A DNA stretch of 64,000 bases from Papaver somniferum (GCF_003573695.1 NC_039361.1:34475702-34539701), one strand, 5' to 3'; positions 45,600 through 57,984 are shown, counted from the first letter of the stretch. The notes: a model not told the origin generated them from the letters alone. Made by a program: numbers and translations.

Positions 45600-48186
45600 A
45601 GGCTCAAAGATAATGAAGTGCTAAGTGTGGGGGAGAATGCTTCGGCAATCTTACAACACAAACTCCCACTGAAATGTAAGGATCCCGGTAGCTTTGACAT
45701 TCCAGTCACAATTGGTAACACCACTTTTAACAAAGCTATGTTGGATTTAGGTGCATCTGTAAATGTTATTCCTGCATCTATGTAAAATTCACTTGAGTTA
45801 GGTCCTCTTAAAAAGGATGGAATTGTATTGCAATTAGCCGATCGCTCTAATGTTTACCCAATGGGTATCGTTGAGGATGTTCTTGTGCAGGTTAATTAAC
45901 TTGTATTTCCAGCTGACTTTTGCGTGTTAGAGATGAATGAAGGGCTACCGGACTCGTCTCTTCCATTGCTACTTGGGCGTCCCTTCATGAAAATGACGAA
46001 AACCATTATTGATGTGGATAAAGGAACGCTAACTATGGATTTTGATGGAGAAACAATACGTTTCAACATTTTTGAGACGATGAGATATCCTAGTGATGTC
46101 CACTCTTGTTTCTCCATTGATGTTATGGATACATTGGCACAACAAGTATTTGAATTGAATGGTGATGATGCTTTGGAAACCGTTTTGACTACATCCATGG
46201 ATAATGGTGTAGAGTGTGGTAATGAAGTTAAGGAAGCCCTTGGTTATCTTAATTCACTACAAGGATGCCCAGAAACTCATAATATCTCCTTTATTTCTTT
46301 ACCATGCAGTGATGAAAAGATTGTACCTTCAATTGTTAAATCTCCAAAGTTAGAACTGAAACCTATTCCCGATCACCTAAAGTACTTGTACTTGGGTGAT
46401 AAGGAAGATTTACATGTGATTATTTTTAACAAGCTTAGTGAATTACAGGAGCAAAAACTTCTAAGGGTGCTAAGGAAGTACAAGACGGCCATAGGATGGA
46501 CAATTGCCGATATCAAAGGTATAAGCCCTGCAGTATGTATGCACAAAATTCGTTTGGAGGATGACGCAAAGCCTACAAGGGATGCGCAACGTCGTTTGAA
46601 TCCTCCCATGATGAAAGTTGTGAAAAAGGAGATACTAAAGCTTTTGGACGTGGGTGTTATCTACCCCATATCCGACAGCAAGTGGGTGAGCCCGGTACAA
46701 GTAGTACCAAAGAAATCAGGTGTGACGGTGGTGGAGAATGATAAGAATGAACTTGTCCCAACTCGTGTGAAAACCGGTTGGAGGGTTTGTATAGATTACA
46801 GAAAATTGAATGCCACTACTAGAAAAGATCACTTTCCTTTACCTTTTATTGATCAAATGCTTGAACGTTTAGCTGGACACTCTTATTATTGCTTCCTTGA
46901 TGGCCACTACTAGAGAAAACCACTTTCACTTGTCCTTTCGGTACTTTTGCTTATAGAAGGATGCCTTTTGTGTTGTGCAATGCTCCGGCTACCTTTCAAA
47001 GATGTATGGTAAGTATCTTCTCAGAATATGTTGAAAACATAATCGAAGTGTTTGTGGATGACTTTAGTGTCTTTGGTGATTCATTTGACCTTTCCTTACA
47101 TAACTTGTCACTAATCCTTGAACGATGTGTTGAAAAAAATCTTGTGCTAAATTAGGAGAAGTGCCATTTCATGGTAACTCATGGCATAGTTTTAGGCCAT
47201 ATAATATCTTCTAAAGGCTTGGAAGTCGATAAATCTAAAATAGACCTTAATCGTTCTCTAACCCCTCCCACTACGGTGAGGGAGATACGCTCTTTTCTTG
47301 GTCATGCAGGTTTTTATCGTAGATTTATCAAGGATTTTTCCAAGATAGCATCACCACTTTGCAACTTATTGCAAAAAGATGTGGTTTTTAACTTTGATGA
47401 AAAGTGTATGGCGGCATTCAATCATTTGAAAGAACTTTTGATTTCAGCCCCTATCATTAAACCACCGGATTGGAGCAAGCCTTTTGAGCTCATGTGTGAT
47501 GCAAGTGATATGCGGTTGGTGCGGTGCTTGGGCAACGTGTGGGGAAGATACCTCATGCTATTTATTATGCTTCTAGAACGTTAAATGAGGCCCAACAAAA
47601 CTACACAACCACTGAAAAAGAGTTGTTAGCTATTGTTTTTGCTTTGGAAAAGTTTCGCTCTTATCTAATTGGTACAAAAGTTGTTGTCTTTTCTGATCAT
47701 GCAGCGCTTAGGTACTTGCTTATGAAAAAAGAGGCGAAACCGAGGCTCATACGATGGATTTTGCTCTTGCAAGAGTTTGATATTGAAATCAAGGAAAAGA
47801 AAGGAATTGAGAACACCGTTACGGATCATTTAAGTCGTCTTGCTGTGGACAAGGAAGCTATCCCATTGCGTGAAAGTTTCCCGGATGAGCAACTATTCTC
47901 AATTGCCTTTGGAGAGCCATGGTATGCTGACATTGTGAACTACTTGGTGTCTAAACAAATCCCAAAGAACTTGTCTCGTGCTGAGAGGGACAAACTTAAG
48001 AGGTTAGGGAACCAATACATATGGGATGATCCATACTTATGGAAACAAGGTAGTGACCAAGTGTTACGAAGGTGCGTTCCCGAATCCGAGTTTAATTCTA
48101 TCTTGTCTTTTTGTCATTCCTATGCTTGCGGAGGACATTTTGGGAGTAATAGAAGAAAGCGGTTTCTATTGGCCAACCTTGTTTAA
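45600..48186 (+). pseudogene. gypsy C protease, RT and RNase H
   Basis: Protease motif LDLGASVNVIP at about 45742 (DLG rather than DTG, as in Athila-type elements), with stops at 45784-45786 and 45897-45899. RT from about 46380 (LGDKEDLHVII) through WRVCIDYRKLNATT near 46780; after CFLDG (about 46900) some 45 bp of the usual palm start is missing and the frame shifts. It resumes at TTFTCPFGTFAYRRMPF. The catalytic VDDFSVFG is intact near 47055. A stop at 47153-47155 and a frameshift near 47515 split RNase H (CDASD, then [21 protein letters not shown]). Inactive. Confidence 0.88.
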
Positions 48187-49199
48187 AGATGCATATATAT
48201 TTTGTACAACTTGTGATAGGTGCCAAAGAACAGGCAATCTAGGTGCCCGAAATCAAATGCCATAAACTTTTATTCAATTTATTGAAGTTTTTGATGTATG
48301 GGGTATTGATTTTATGGGTCCTTTTGTCAACTCTCATGGGAAGTTTTATACCTTACTTGTTGTGGATTATGTTTCCAAATGGGTGGAAGCTAAGGCCACC
48401 CCGACTAATGATTCTAAAGTGGGTTTCAGATTTTGTGCAAGCTAATATCTTTGCAAGGTTTGGAATTCCAAGATCCATAATTAGCGATGGGGGTTCTCAC
48501 TTCAATAACAGGATCTTACAAAGCTTGTTGAAGAAGTACAATGTGTCGCACAAGATTGCAACACCTTATCATCCCCAAACAAATGGACAAGTCGAGGTTT
48601 CTAACCGGGAGGTGAAATCCATTCTAGAGAAGACGATGAATCCAACAAGGAAAGATTGGAGCATGCGACTTAATGATGCTTTGTGGGCTTATAGAACAGC
48701 ATACACGATACCTATCGGGATGTCTCCCTTTAGGCTTGTGTATGGTAAACCTTGTCATTTACCCGTTGAAATTGAGCATAAGGCGTTTTGGGATATTAAG
48801 CAATGCAATATGGAGATGGATGGGGCTGGAAAGCAAAGGAAGTTACATCTCCAAGATCTAGAGGAGCTCCGCAATGATGCATTTGAAAGCTCGCGCATTT
48901 ATAAGGAAAAGACGAAAGCATTTCATGATAACATGATTTCTAGGAAACAATTTTGCATTGGGAAGAAAGTGCTTTTGTTTAATTCTCGCTTGCATTTATT
49001 TCCGGGTAAATTAAGGTCACGTTGGATTGGACCTTTTATTGTTACTAATATGTTTTCTCATGGTGCAGTGGAAATTCGTAGCATAGCTACAGGCAAGGAA
49101 CTTAAAGTTAATGGGCACCGGTTGAAACCATATTATGATAATTTCACTTCCGAAGTGGTGGAAGGAGCTAATTTTGTGGATGCACTCCCTCTGGAATAG
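48110..49199 (+). pseudogene. gypsy C integrase
   Basis: The zinc domain straddles a frame change near 48145 ([10 protein letters not shown], then CTTCDRCQ). The core has GIDFMGPF near 48304 in a shifted frame, ISDGGSHF near 48482 and [10 protein letters not shown] near 48583, so all DDE positions can be read but in three frames. The C-terminal part ([21 protein letters not shown]) is intact and ends at TAG 49197-49199. Without repair of the frames it cannot work. Confidence 0.85.
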
Positions 49200-51281
49200 G
49201 CATAGAAAGCAAGGAGATAGTCGGGCTGACGACTTTAAACCAAGCGCTAAATGGGAGGCAACCCATAGGATGAGTATTTCTTGTCTTGTTTTGTTTTTAG
49301 TTTTTCTTGTCTTGTCTTGTTTTGTTTTTATTTTTATTTTATTTTTCTGATTTCTTGTCATTATCATATAGGATTTCCCACCTTGGCTTTCTTTGGACGA
49401 TTCAATTTACATTGAGGACAATGTAAAGTTTAAGTGTGGGGGAGTGGTTGCATTTGCATTGTAAATTTTTCATGAAATTTTCAACTTTTTTGTGAAATAG
49501 TGAATAATAAAACTCCAACTTGTGGTTAGTTTAGAGTCACATAGTATACATGTCGCTAAGATTACATCGATATTCTCATAAGAGTGACTGAACTTAGAGA
49601 TGACAGAGAACATGATCGGGTTTCTTACTTGTATGAGAGTTAAAGTTGGATTTAACCATCCCAGTGGAAAATGAGGTGCAGACAGAATTCGTTATTAGAT
49701 TTGTGATCCCCTATAGTGGAGACTACCCATGTTACATCATGAGAGGCACCGACCTTCAATTCTTTGTACCTGTCTAAATTTGTGCTTTTAGAGTGTGTGT
49801 CACCGTATGTAAACTCCGGGTAGAATGGTGAGCTACCCAACCTCTCACCAATAGAAGCACTATTTTGATCTCTTGAGTGCTATTTTATCAATCATGAATG
49901 GTGGCATCGAATTGCTAACTTACATACCACTTGTAATCTTTTTCGCAGTTAGCACCATCCACTTTATCTCTCTCTACACCAACAGCTCCATAGAAACACC
50001 ATCATCATCAACAAGAGGAGCATCACAAATTCGAAGGAAATTTGAAGACGTTTAAGGTTTACAAGCAACATTACAGAAATGAGAAGATTTCAGATTTAAG
50101 TATAGCAACAAGACAAGGAGCAGAATTTTTACAAGTTGAAGACTATTGTACAAGAGCAAATATTATCAAGATGGGAATTCAAGAAGTTTATGATATCGAG
50201 ACATACGAGTTGTGGAGAATCGAGCGGTAAAGTACTTACACCATGGCCTTTGTACTTGCGTTTTTATTTTTATCTTTATTTTGTATTTGTATCATTTTCT
50301 CTTGTTAAAAAAAAAACTTGGGACATGGTCATTATTATGCTAGGTCCGCTGCCAAAAAAAAAAAGACAAGAGAAATTTTTTATTAGGTTCATCATTAGTT
50401 TTCATATTTTGTTTATTTTTATTTTGTATTTATTTTATTATTATCAAAAAAAAGAAGTCAAAAAATAAATAAATCACTGCATCATATTTTTGTTTGTTTA
50501 GTTCGTTTTTGGTTTTGTATTTATTCAATAAATCCAATGGAAGAAGAAATATCCGTAATGAAGTTTCAAGCAACAAGGAATTAGAGGAAAGAATCATCAT
50601 TGTCAAGATTCTACGAAGTTCAAGAGTTGTCATCAAGAGTTGAAGACCGAAGACGAAGATGAAGACACCGATTGAAGACCGAAGACGTTTCTATGGATGC
50701 TGTGAGAGTGGTGCTAGCTACACATCGAACGGATAACGAGGTAAGTAAGCATATTTCCACCTTCGTTAAGTGGTTGATTTCCTTTCTTAGAGATCGTCAG
50801 AAAAAGGGTTTTCAAAATGAATAAAAGATGTGGGTTTTCAAAACAATTCAGAGGGTTTTTGCCTTCCTACTATTCAACGTGTTGCAGGATTCTCTTTTCA
50901 TTCCTACCTCGACACATGTGTGACCCATAAAGAGCTGTTTATTATTGAGAGCAACTTCATAAAACCCTTTCTTGTGAGGCAGAGTCGAGGCTTTTGATCA
51001 CTCCGAACCCGAATTTCTTTCGAGAAGGGATGGTTATTTATCTCTTAACTTTTAAGGATGAGATTGTGTTCATTTATGTGTCTAACTTCTTATGACTAGT
51101 GTGCAGAATCTCTATATCTTCTTAGCGCATTGGATGCTATCATTACGGAGAACTAGTAAGTTGGAAAAGCAGGTTTTGTGGGTATATCTCTATTAAACCC
51201 TCATGAGAGTTGTATGCATACTCTAGAATAAATTTTGTTTGATTTGCTCGAGGACTAGCAAAGTCTAAATGTGGGGGAATT
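49200..51281 (+). other. non-coding 3' region of gypsy C
   Basis: About 2 kb between integrase and the 3' LTR with no long frame. In Athila elements this space may hold an envelope-like gene; none is visible. A G-rich word (GTGTGGGGGAGTGG) occurs near 49433, and the polypurine tract GTGGGGGAATT is at 51271-51281. Confidence 0.75.
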
Positions 51282-54255
51282 TGATAGGTGTTGTAAAACA
51301 CCTAATTTTATATCAATGTTTATGCTTTCTTTGCTATTCTTCGTGTGAAATACGTATCTTATTGTTACTTTTGAGTTCATTAGGTGCAATGGAGTCATTG
51401 GAAGCAAAAGAAGGAAGAAAGCACTCTTTTGGAGCATAAGGGCAGAATAGTCGATTCACATGCGAGTGGCAGCTGGACCAAGCTAAGGTTATGAGCGAAA
51501 GAAGGACAAAATTGTCATTTCATGGGAGAACACTATCTGGAGCCCAGTCAGGGTTAAGGGGCAACCTTTTTAATGTTTCAGAAATAAGGGCTGCCATTTT
51601 GGTGGCCTGTATTAATCTGCAGGGTGTCGATAACAGTTTTGGTTCTTACCCAGCCCTGGGGCGTAATTATCCAACCCAGCTTTTCCAACCCTAGAATCGA
51701 AAGTCTCTCATTCATTTCGTTTTGAATATGAAATTGAGAGGAACTGCTGCTGTTGTTTTGTCCGAGAGATAGAGAAGAATATCTGAAATTGAGAGACTAA
51801 GATAAGCATAAAGGTGATAATGTTGCTAAGATGGGGTTGGAGTTAAATTGAGTTTTAAAGTGTTGATGATGGTTAGATCTCGTGGTGATTCTGTAGAATT
51901 TCTGAAGTAGAATGGATCGAGAGCTGTGTTGATGACGTTGTCGAAGAATTAATGGGTTTGATGTTGAATCCAAAGAACAAAGAAGAGATAAGGGTTTGAG
52001 TTGGTTTGAATTTGGTAGATGGTTTGATGAGTTCTTGGGTTCAACAGAGACATGGAGAGGAGCTGCTGCTGGTGATTCTTGAGTGGGGGTTAGTTGAGTT
52101 AGATTTCAGAGAATGGCTCGACAATTTGGAAGTGCAGTGCGAGATGGTTGAGAAGTAATGTGAAAGAACAAGGTGTTAGTGGAGTTTGCAGCTAGATAAA
52201 CTGCAGAACTGAAGCTGTAGGTGTTGGTAATGTGTGTATGAGAATTGCAGGAATGTTGCAACTGCAATTGGCTAAGCTGCAGTTTGTTATAGGGAATAGA
52301 GATTGAAGATGTATAGCAGTGGTTCCAGTAAAGGCTTTTGAGACTGGCGAGTTAGATGGATGTTGGTTGAATTAAAGGGAGGAGTTGGTGTTGTTGATGA
52401 ATCTGAAGCCAAGGTGGGTGTGCTCTGGTGGAGTTGCATCTGCAGTGGTGATGTTAACAACAAAGAAGCAGCATTGCAGGTGATGCAGTTGCAAGTGGGT
52501 ATGAACTGGTGGTGGTTGCATCTGTGGCAGTCAGTTCAGGTTGCAGCTGAGCATTGTTGTTCTGGTAAGTGCAGAATGGGTATGAGCTGGGCAGATGAGC
52601 AGCTGAAATGGCTTTGGGGTGATGCTGGTTATGTATGAAATACTGCAGGTGGTAGTTGTGTTATTATTACTGGGAATCCAAGGAAGATTGCAAGGATGAA
52701 CATGGAATTTAGGATGGATGGGTTGTGTAAGAATGAATATGTTGCTTAGCTGAAGTTGTATCTGAAGTTGGTAGAAAACATGGTGTTTTAGGTGGTGCTG
52801 ATAATGAAAGGACTACAATGGGTGTTTGAGCAGCAAAGAAGTGGTGGTTGATTTGAGAAGAAAACTGAAGCTGGCAGTGATGCACAATCATTATGCATCA
52901 CAACATGGCTGGCAATCTGTCAGTGATGCACAATCATTGTGCACCACAGATGCTGAGTAGAAGAAGCTGTGATGCACAATCATTGTGCATCAACAGTTCA
53001 GGCCAGTGCAATGGCCTAGACAAAGCCACTCAGCCCATCCAGCTGAGTAAGATGCTGACTCGGTCTGACTTTGACCGAGTTGACCCCAGTCCGACTCAGT
53101 TGACCCGTTGACCGGTGACCGTGCGGACTTTGCCGGTCACCTGAGCTGTTTTCCGGTGACTTTTCCGGCCAATTTCCGGCGACGATTTTGGACCTATTTT
53201 CTACATGGGTTTTTCTCACATATGGGCTTGGTGGACATCTTGATATTGGACTTTGGGCTTTTGAAGACTTGACCTAATTTTGGAAGGGAGAAAAGCTACA
53301 AAAACAAAAGTTTTCTACAACTTTTGATATCACGTTTTTTTTTATTCTTCTTGGAGATTTGGAGAAAACTATTTCTAGGGTTTGCTTTGCTTTCATCTTT
53401 TTTATTTATTTTATTGATTATGATTATGATGAACTCCATTATTATGAGTAACTAAACTCAATTATTGGTTATGGGATAAAAGTTGATTTCCAACATGTTA
53501 TTTGATTCAATGAATTAGTTTGTCTCAATACTTTATTGTTTATGTTTCATTATTAATATTGTCATATGATTTGAATGCTAGTTTGTTTGAGTCCGGAATC
53601 AATTAGATTAGTCTTCATCTCTATTGCTAGATTAGGGTTTTCAATACGAAATAGTTGTTTATCCCTGATTCTAAGTAGCATAGTGCCATTATTACTTGTA
53701 GTGATACATCTTTATAATAGTATATGAATCATAACCTTTGTTAAAACGAATTAGTGCTTTTACACGTTTGTTTGCATTGATTAGTCTTATTTCATAGAAC
53801 TTATTGCTCTTAGGGAGTTAAACTTAATTGTGCTTTTACACTTTAGGTTGCTTTCTAGGTAGATTTCACAATAGTATCTTTTAATGTTGGTTGTGATAAA
53901 ATCGGGAAATAAACGGGATACTCTTGCGATCAAGATATCCTAGGACTTTTAGTAAATGAGAGATTAAAATTCAAATTCTAGTCATTGATGAAAATACATG
54001 TTTGTGAATGATACTATCCCGTGACCAATATCTTCTCCTTATTGATTATTAAAATTATTTTATTGCTTTTGATTACTTTTATTGCTTTGTTTATTTAGAT
54101 AAAACAAAAATTCCTCCCTTTGGTTACTTAAGAATCTGAAAACTTGATAACAACAAAAGCCTCTCTGTAGGAACGAACTCTTTCTTATCATGTACTATAT
54201 TTATATCTAGTTGAGTGAGAAAGTGAATTATATTTGCACGGCTGACAACCGGTCA
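51282..54255 (+). repeat. 3' LTR of gypsy C
   Basis: 2974 bp, TGATAGGTGTTG to CCGGTCA, directly after the polypurine tract. It has the same three phased palindromes at 52877, 52923 and 52969, and the empty site of the solo LTR. The complete LTR of the pair. Confidence 0.93.
52877..52993 (+). repeat. three phased palindromes in the 3' LTR of gypsy C
   Basis: Copies start at 52877, 52923 and 52969, again exactly 46 bp apart, as in the 5' LTR. The first has one substitution (CATTATGCATC). Confidence 0.9.
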
Positions 54256-54260
54256 TTCAC

Positions 54261-55975
54261 CACCTACTTCTGCACCTACATTGGTCTCCAACTCTCATAC
54301 TATGGTTACTCGAGGAAAGGCAGGTATCTTTAAACCTAAAATGTACACAAGTACTAATCATCCATTACCTACTACTTTGATGTGTGAATCTCTACCTATC
54401 ACTCCTACTTGTTTTTCACAAGCCATCAAAATTCCTAAGTGGAAAGTTTCTATGCATGAAGAACATCAAGCTTTGAAGGACAGTGGTACTTACTCTCTTG
54501 TTGATCCTGAACTAGGTTAGAATGTTGTAGGTTGTAAGTGGGTTTATAGAATCAAACAAAATCCTGATGGCACTATTGCTAGACTTAAATCCAGTCTAGT
54601 TTCCAAAGGCTTTCATCAGCTTGAAGGTCTTGACTTTAATGAAACATTCTCTCCAGTAGATAAACCCACTACTATTAGGTTGATCTTATCTTTGGCAGTT
54701 AATTTTGATTGGGAGATCTTACAATTGGATGCGAGTAATGCATTTTTGTATGGTGATCTTGTTGAAGATGTCTTTATGACTCAGCCTCCTGGCTTCATTG
54801 ATCCTTCTAGATCAAATGCAGTATGCAAGCTTCATAAAATCTTTGTATGGCTTAAAACAAGCCCCAAGGGCTTGGCATGCTAAACTACATTCAGTTATTC
54901 TCTCTTTGGGTTTCATCGCTTCTGCTGCTGATACTTCTCTGTTTGTGCAAAGATCTGGTACAAGAATAACCATTTTTCTGGTCTATGTGGATGATATCAT
55001 CCTTACTGGTACCTCCAAAGACAATTGTTCTGAACTTATTGGTATACTTAGTGCTAAATTTCCTCTCAAAAATTTGGGTCCTTTGCACTACTTTTTGGGA
55101 TTGGAAGTTAAAAGGAATTCTACTGGTCTTTTTATATGCCAGTCCAAGTATGCTCTATACTTTCTAGACAAGACAAAAATGGTTGGTGCTAAATGTTGTT
55201 CTTCTCCAACTTCTTCTTCATCTAAGTTAAGTGTTTTTGATAGTGATCCTCTTGATAATCCTACTGAGTTTCGATCTCTGGTAGGGGATCTTCAGTACTT
55301 GACTTGGACCAGGCCAGAACTGAGATTCTCTGTTAATCAAGTGCGCCAATTTATGCACAAACCCACTACTGCTCACATGGTTGCTGCCAAACGGATTTTG
55401 AGGTATGTAAAAGGTACTATTGATCATGGTCTCCTCTTCTCTAAAGGACTGCATACTCTCCAGGGCTTTAGTGATGCTGATTGGGCTGGTTCGCCAGATG
55501 ATAGGAGATCCACCAGTGGTTTTTGTATCTTTTTTGGAAACAATCCTATCTCTTGGTCAGCCAAGAAGAAAGCCACTGTTGCGCGCAGCTCAACTGAAGC
55601 TGAATATCGGGCTCTGGCTCATACTGCTGCTGAGATTGTTTGGCTGTGTCAATTACTACAGGACCTTCATATTTTTATACCTTCTCCTCCTTTACTGCAC
55701 AGTGATAATCTAGGCTCCAATTTTGTGGCTTCAAATCCTATCTTCCACAGCAAGATGAAAAATATGGCTCTTGATTTTCACTTTGTTCGAGAACTGGTAC
55801 AACAGAAGACTCTCCAGGTTTCTTATATTTCCACTATTGAGCAACTTGCTGACATTATTACAAAAGGCTTGAATGGTCCTCGCTTCTATCTGCTGAAAGA
55901 CAAGCTTTATTTTGTTGGTTTTAAAGCTCTCCAACATGCTCAGCTTGCGGGGTGTGGGGGGGGGGGGGGGGGGTA
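54261..55975 (+). pseudogene. copia A reverse transcriptase and RNase H
   Basis: Starts after gypsy C with the linker and MVTRGKAGIFKPK near 54302. TAG 54518-54520 replaces Trp. RT continues ([27 protein letters not shown]) to a one-base A insertion at about 54836-54839 that shifts the frame between CKLHK and [12 protein letters not shown]. The second frame is open from there to 55976, with catalytic YVDD near 54985 and an intact RNase H (DADWAGSPDDRRSTSG, SSTEAEYRAL, ADIITKGL). Two lesions inactivate an otherwise clear RT. Confidence 0.9.
55956..55973 (+). repeat. run of 18 G at the copia A polypurine tract
   Basis: Eighteen G lie between the RNase H end and the 3' LTR, where copia elements carry a purine-rich second-strand primer. 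The tract is 16 bases from the mapped LTR start, farther than usual. Confidence 0.75.
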
Positions 55976-55989
55976 ATAGACACTCATAC

Positions 55990-56157
55990 AGCCTGTCATA
56001 ATCCATCCCGTCACTCTTGTATTGACGTGTCCCATTCATATTATTACACATGTCAGTTAATGTGTGGTCATTATGTTCTGACTATATATAGTCATTGTCC
56101 CGTGTCTGTAAAGCTTAATTTGAGCTCTGTCATCTTTTCAATAAACAATGTTACCTC
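55990..56157 (+). repeat. 3' LTR of copia A
   Basis: About 168 bp, paired with 23480-23648, with the same TATATATA box and AATAAA near the end. Confidence 0.85.
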
Positions 56158-56162
56158 CATAC

Positions 56163-57984
56163 GCTGGTTTGTTTTGAAGAATCACCTAGTGGTAATCCCA
56201 TATATTTCAGTGGCAGTTTTTCCACTTTGCAGTGCATTATGTTGGCTAGATCTTGTACTTTTTAGCTTTCAAGCTGATTATGGTACTCTTCTCCAGGTTT
56301 ACCCTCAGTCATGTTACTGCTTCAAATACTTGTAAAATCATCACCAAATTCTCCGCAGCCTCTCCTTTGCATCAAGAAAAATCAGGGTATCATCGGCAAA
56401 TTGTAGATGTGAAACCTTGATGTCTCCTATTTCAAATCCTTTTATCCTGTTTAGATCCTTATCTTTTTCAGTAGTTTAGTGAGTATCTCTGTTATCATGA
56501 TGAAAAGGAAAGGAGATAATGCATCTCGTTGTCTTAGGCCTTTGTAGTGCTTGAATTTTGTTGTAGATGTCCCATTTATCAAAACGGAGGATTGTGTTGA
56601 TGACAAGGTCCAAAAGGCCCAATTTATCCATTTCTCACCAAAGCCCACTGCCTTGAGAATGCTGTCAACACAATGCCAATTAACATGATCGAAAGCTTTT
56701 TCAATATCAAGCTTACATAACACTCCTGGAATTCCTTCTTTTAATCTTGCATCAATCATCTCTCGTGTTATTAACACTCCATCATGAATTTGGGTTCCTT
56801 TGATAAAAGCCCTTTGGTGCTATGAAATTAGTTTAGGGATGACACATTTAAATCTTTCAGCCATAGCTTTGGATATTATCTTGTAGGTGTTGCTTACTAG
56901 GCTGATTGGTCTGAAATGTTGAGGCTTGATGCATATCTCCGTTTTTTTGGAATTAGACAGATGAAGGAGCAATTGAGTCTCCAGTTCAATCTTTCTTCCT
57001 CATAAAACTCGTTTATCACTTTTATCAGGTCATCTTTTATCACTGTCCAGGAGGTTTTATATAATTCTATGTTGAATCCATCTGGACCTGGAGATTTGTT
57101 GTTTTCACATCTCTTGATGGTGTGCCAGATTTCCTCCTCTTCAAAAGGTCTCTCTATACATGCTTTTTCCTCCTCTGAAATTCGTGTGAAGTTTGAATCA
57201 TGAAGTTGAGGTCTCCATGGATGTTCCTCTTTGAGAAGTCTTGAGAAATGCTCCCAGTATTCATGCTTGATGTCTTCTAGTTTGAAGTTGTCCACTTCAT
57301 TTATCACTAGTTTGTGAATCAAATCCTTCTTCTTCTACCATTATCCAGCTGATGCAAGTATCTTGTGTTACTATCTCCCTCTTTTAGATGTTTGGACTTG
57401 GCTCTTGTTAGCCATTTCCCGTGCTCATCCAATTTTATTTGCTTTAACTCCATTTTCCATTGCACTCTATCGCTCATCTTTTCTGTATTTATCTTGTTTC
57501 GCTCCTCCTGCTTGTTAATCACTTCAAGCTTTTCAATCAGTTCAATTTTCTTCCTTTCAATTTGCCCATACTGCTCCTTGCTCCATCTTTGCATAAAGTA
57601 CTTCAGATTCTGTAATTTTTTAGCCCACACAAAGCTAGGAGTTCCAGTATATATCATTGCATTCCACCAATTTTGTAAGTTTGTAAGAAATTTTTTATTT
57701 GAGAACCAAAAAGATTATACTCTAAATGGTGGTTTCTGCATAATTGAGTTGCTTGACATAAATAGTATGGGAGAGCGATTTGATGTATCCCTTGTAAGCA
57801 TGATTTGAGTTGAGTTTGGATATTTACCTTCATATTGATGGGATATAAGAACTTTGTCCAACCTACATAGAATTGGATAATCTTGTAGGTTTGACCATAT
57901 GTATAATCCACCGCTCACGGGAAAATCAATCAGATCATGAGAGGCCATAAATTCATTGAATAGTCTCTTCCCAATTGAAGAACC
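56163..57984 (-). pseudogene. LINE ORF2: end of endonuclease and reverse transcriptase
   Basis: Minus strand. It begins at 57984 in the endonuclease C-terminus (SSIGKRLFNEFMASHDLIDF, SGGLYIWSN, RLDKVLIS), then a connector with HLKEGDSNTRYLHQ near 57355 and a frameshift near 57320. RT: NNKSPGPDGFNIELYK near 57080, CKLDIEKAFDHVNW near 56700, GLRQRDALSPFLF near 56530 (family RQGDPLSPF), and catalytic FADD intact at 56389-56400. The frame ends at copia A with MGLPLGDSSKQTS and resumes at 23479. The endonuclease N-terminus is beyond the window. Confidence 0.88.

Larger units (their letters stand above)
40271..54255 (+). mobile_element. Athila/Tat-like Ty3/gypsy retrotransposon C
   Basis: About 14 kb with LTRs near 3 kb, gag, protease with a DLG motif, RT, RNase H and integrase on the plus strand, then 2 kb of non-coding DNA before the polypurine tract. 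The wording of RT and integrase ([22 protein letters not shown]) is that of Athila-type elements. No envelope-like frame is seen. The 5' LTR lacks its last ~324 bp, together with the PBS and gag start, and hosts a solo LTR. Multiple frameshifts and a small RT deletion make it inactive. Confidence 0.92.
40266..54260. repeat. TSD TTCAC flanking gypsy C
   Basis: TTCAC at 40266-40270 and 54256-54260, directly outside TGACAGG... and ...GGTCA. Excision in thought rejoins the copia A linker. Confidence 0.92.
23480..56157 (+). mobile_element. Ty1/copia retrotransposon (copia A), host of two nested elements
   Basis: Short LTRs at both ends, an initiator-Met PBS, gag, protease, integrase, RT and RNase H in copia order on the plus strand. 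It spans 32.7 kb but is about 4.8 kb after removing element B (24100-37985) and gypsy C (40271-54255) with their TSDs, a normal size for short-LTR copia lineages such as Ale/Retrofit (lineage is a guess). LTRs differ at about 10 of 169 positions by my count. Stops and frameshifts in gag, integrase and RT make it inactive. Confidence 0.93.
23475..56162. repeat. TSD CATAC flanking copia A
   Basis: CATAC at 23475-23479 and 56158-56162 borders the element. Removing the element and one copy restores the LINE reading frame across the site, which confirms the junction. Confidence 0.85.
22032..57984 (-). mobile_element. L1-type LINE, minus strand, split by copia A and continuing beyond 57984
   Basis: Its 3' poly(A) tail is the T19 run at 22032-22050. 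LINE sequence occupies 22032-23479 and 56158-57984. Across the copia insertion the two halves join in frame (minus strand ...KQTS to VWEVIIEKF...), with CATAC duplicated. At 57984 it stops in the endonuclease domain, where a second long-LTR element begins; the 5' end would lie beyond the window. At least 3.3 kb of LINE is present here. Stops, a frameshift near 57320 and a changed RT motif make it inactive. Confidence 0.9.

Noticed and set aside
45276..51281. Search for an envelope-like gene in gypsy C
   Set aside because: The 2 kb after integrase has only short frames and no membrane-type segment with a signal peptide that I could support.
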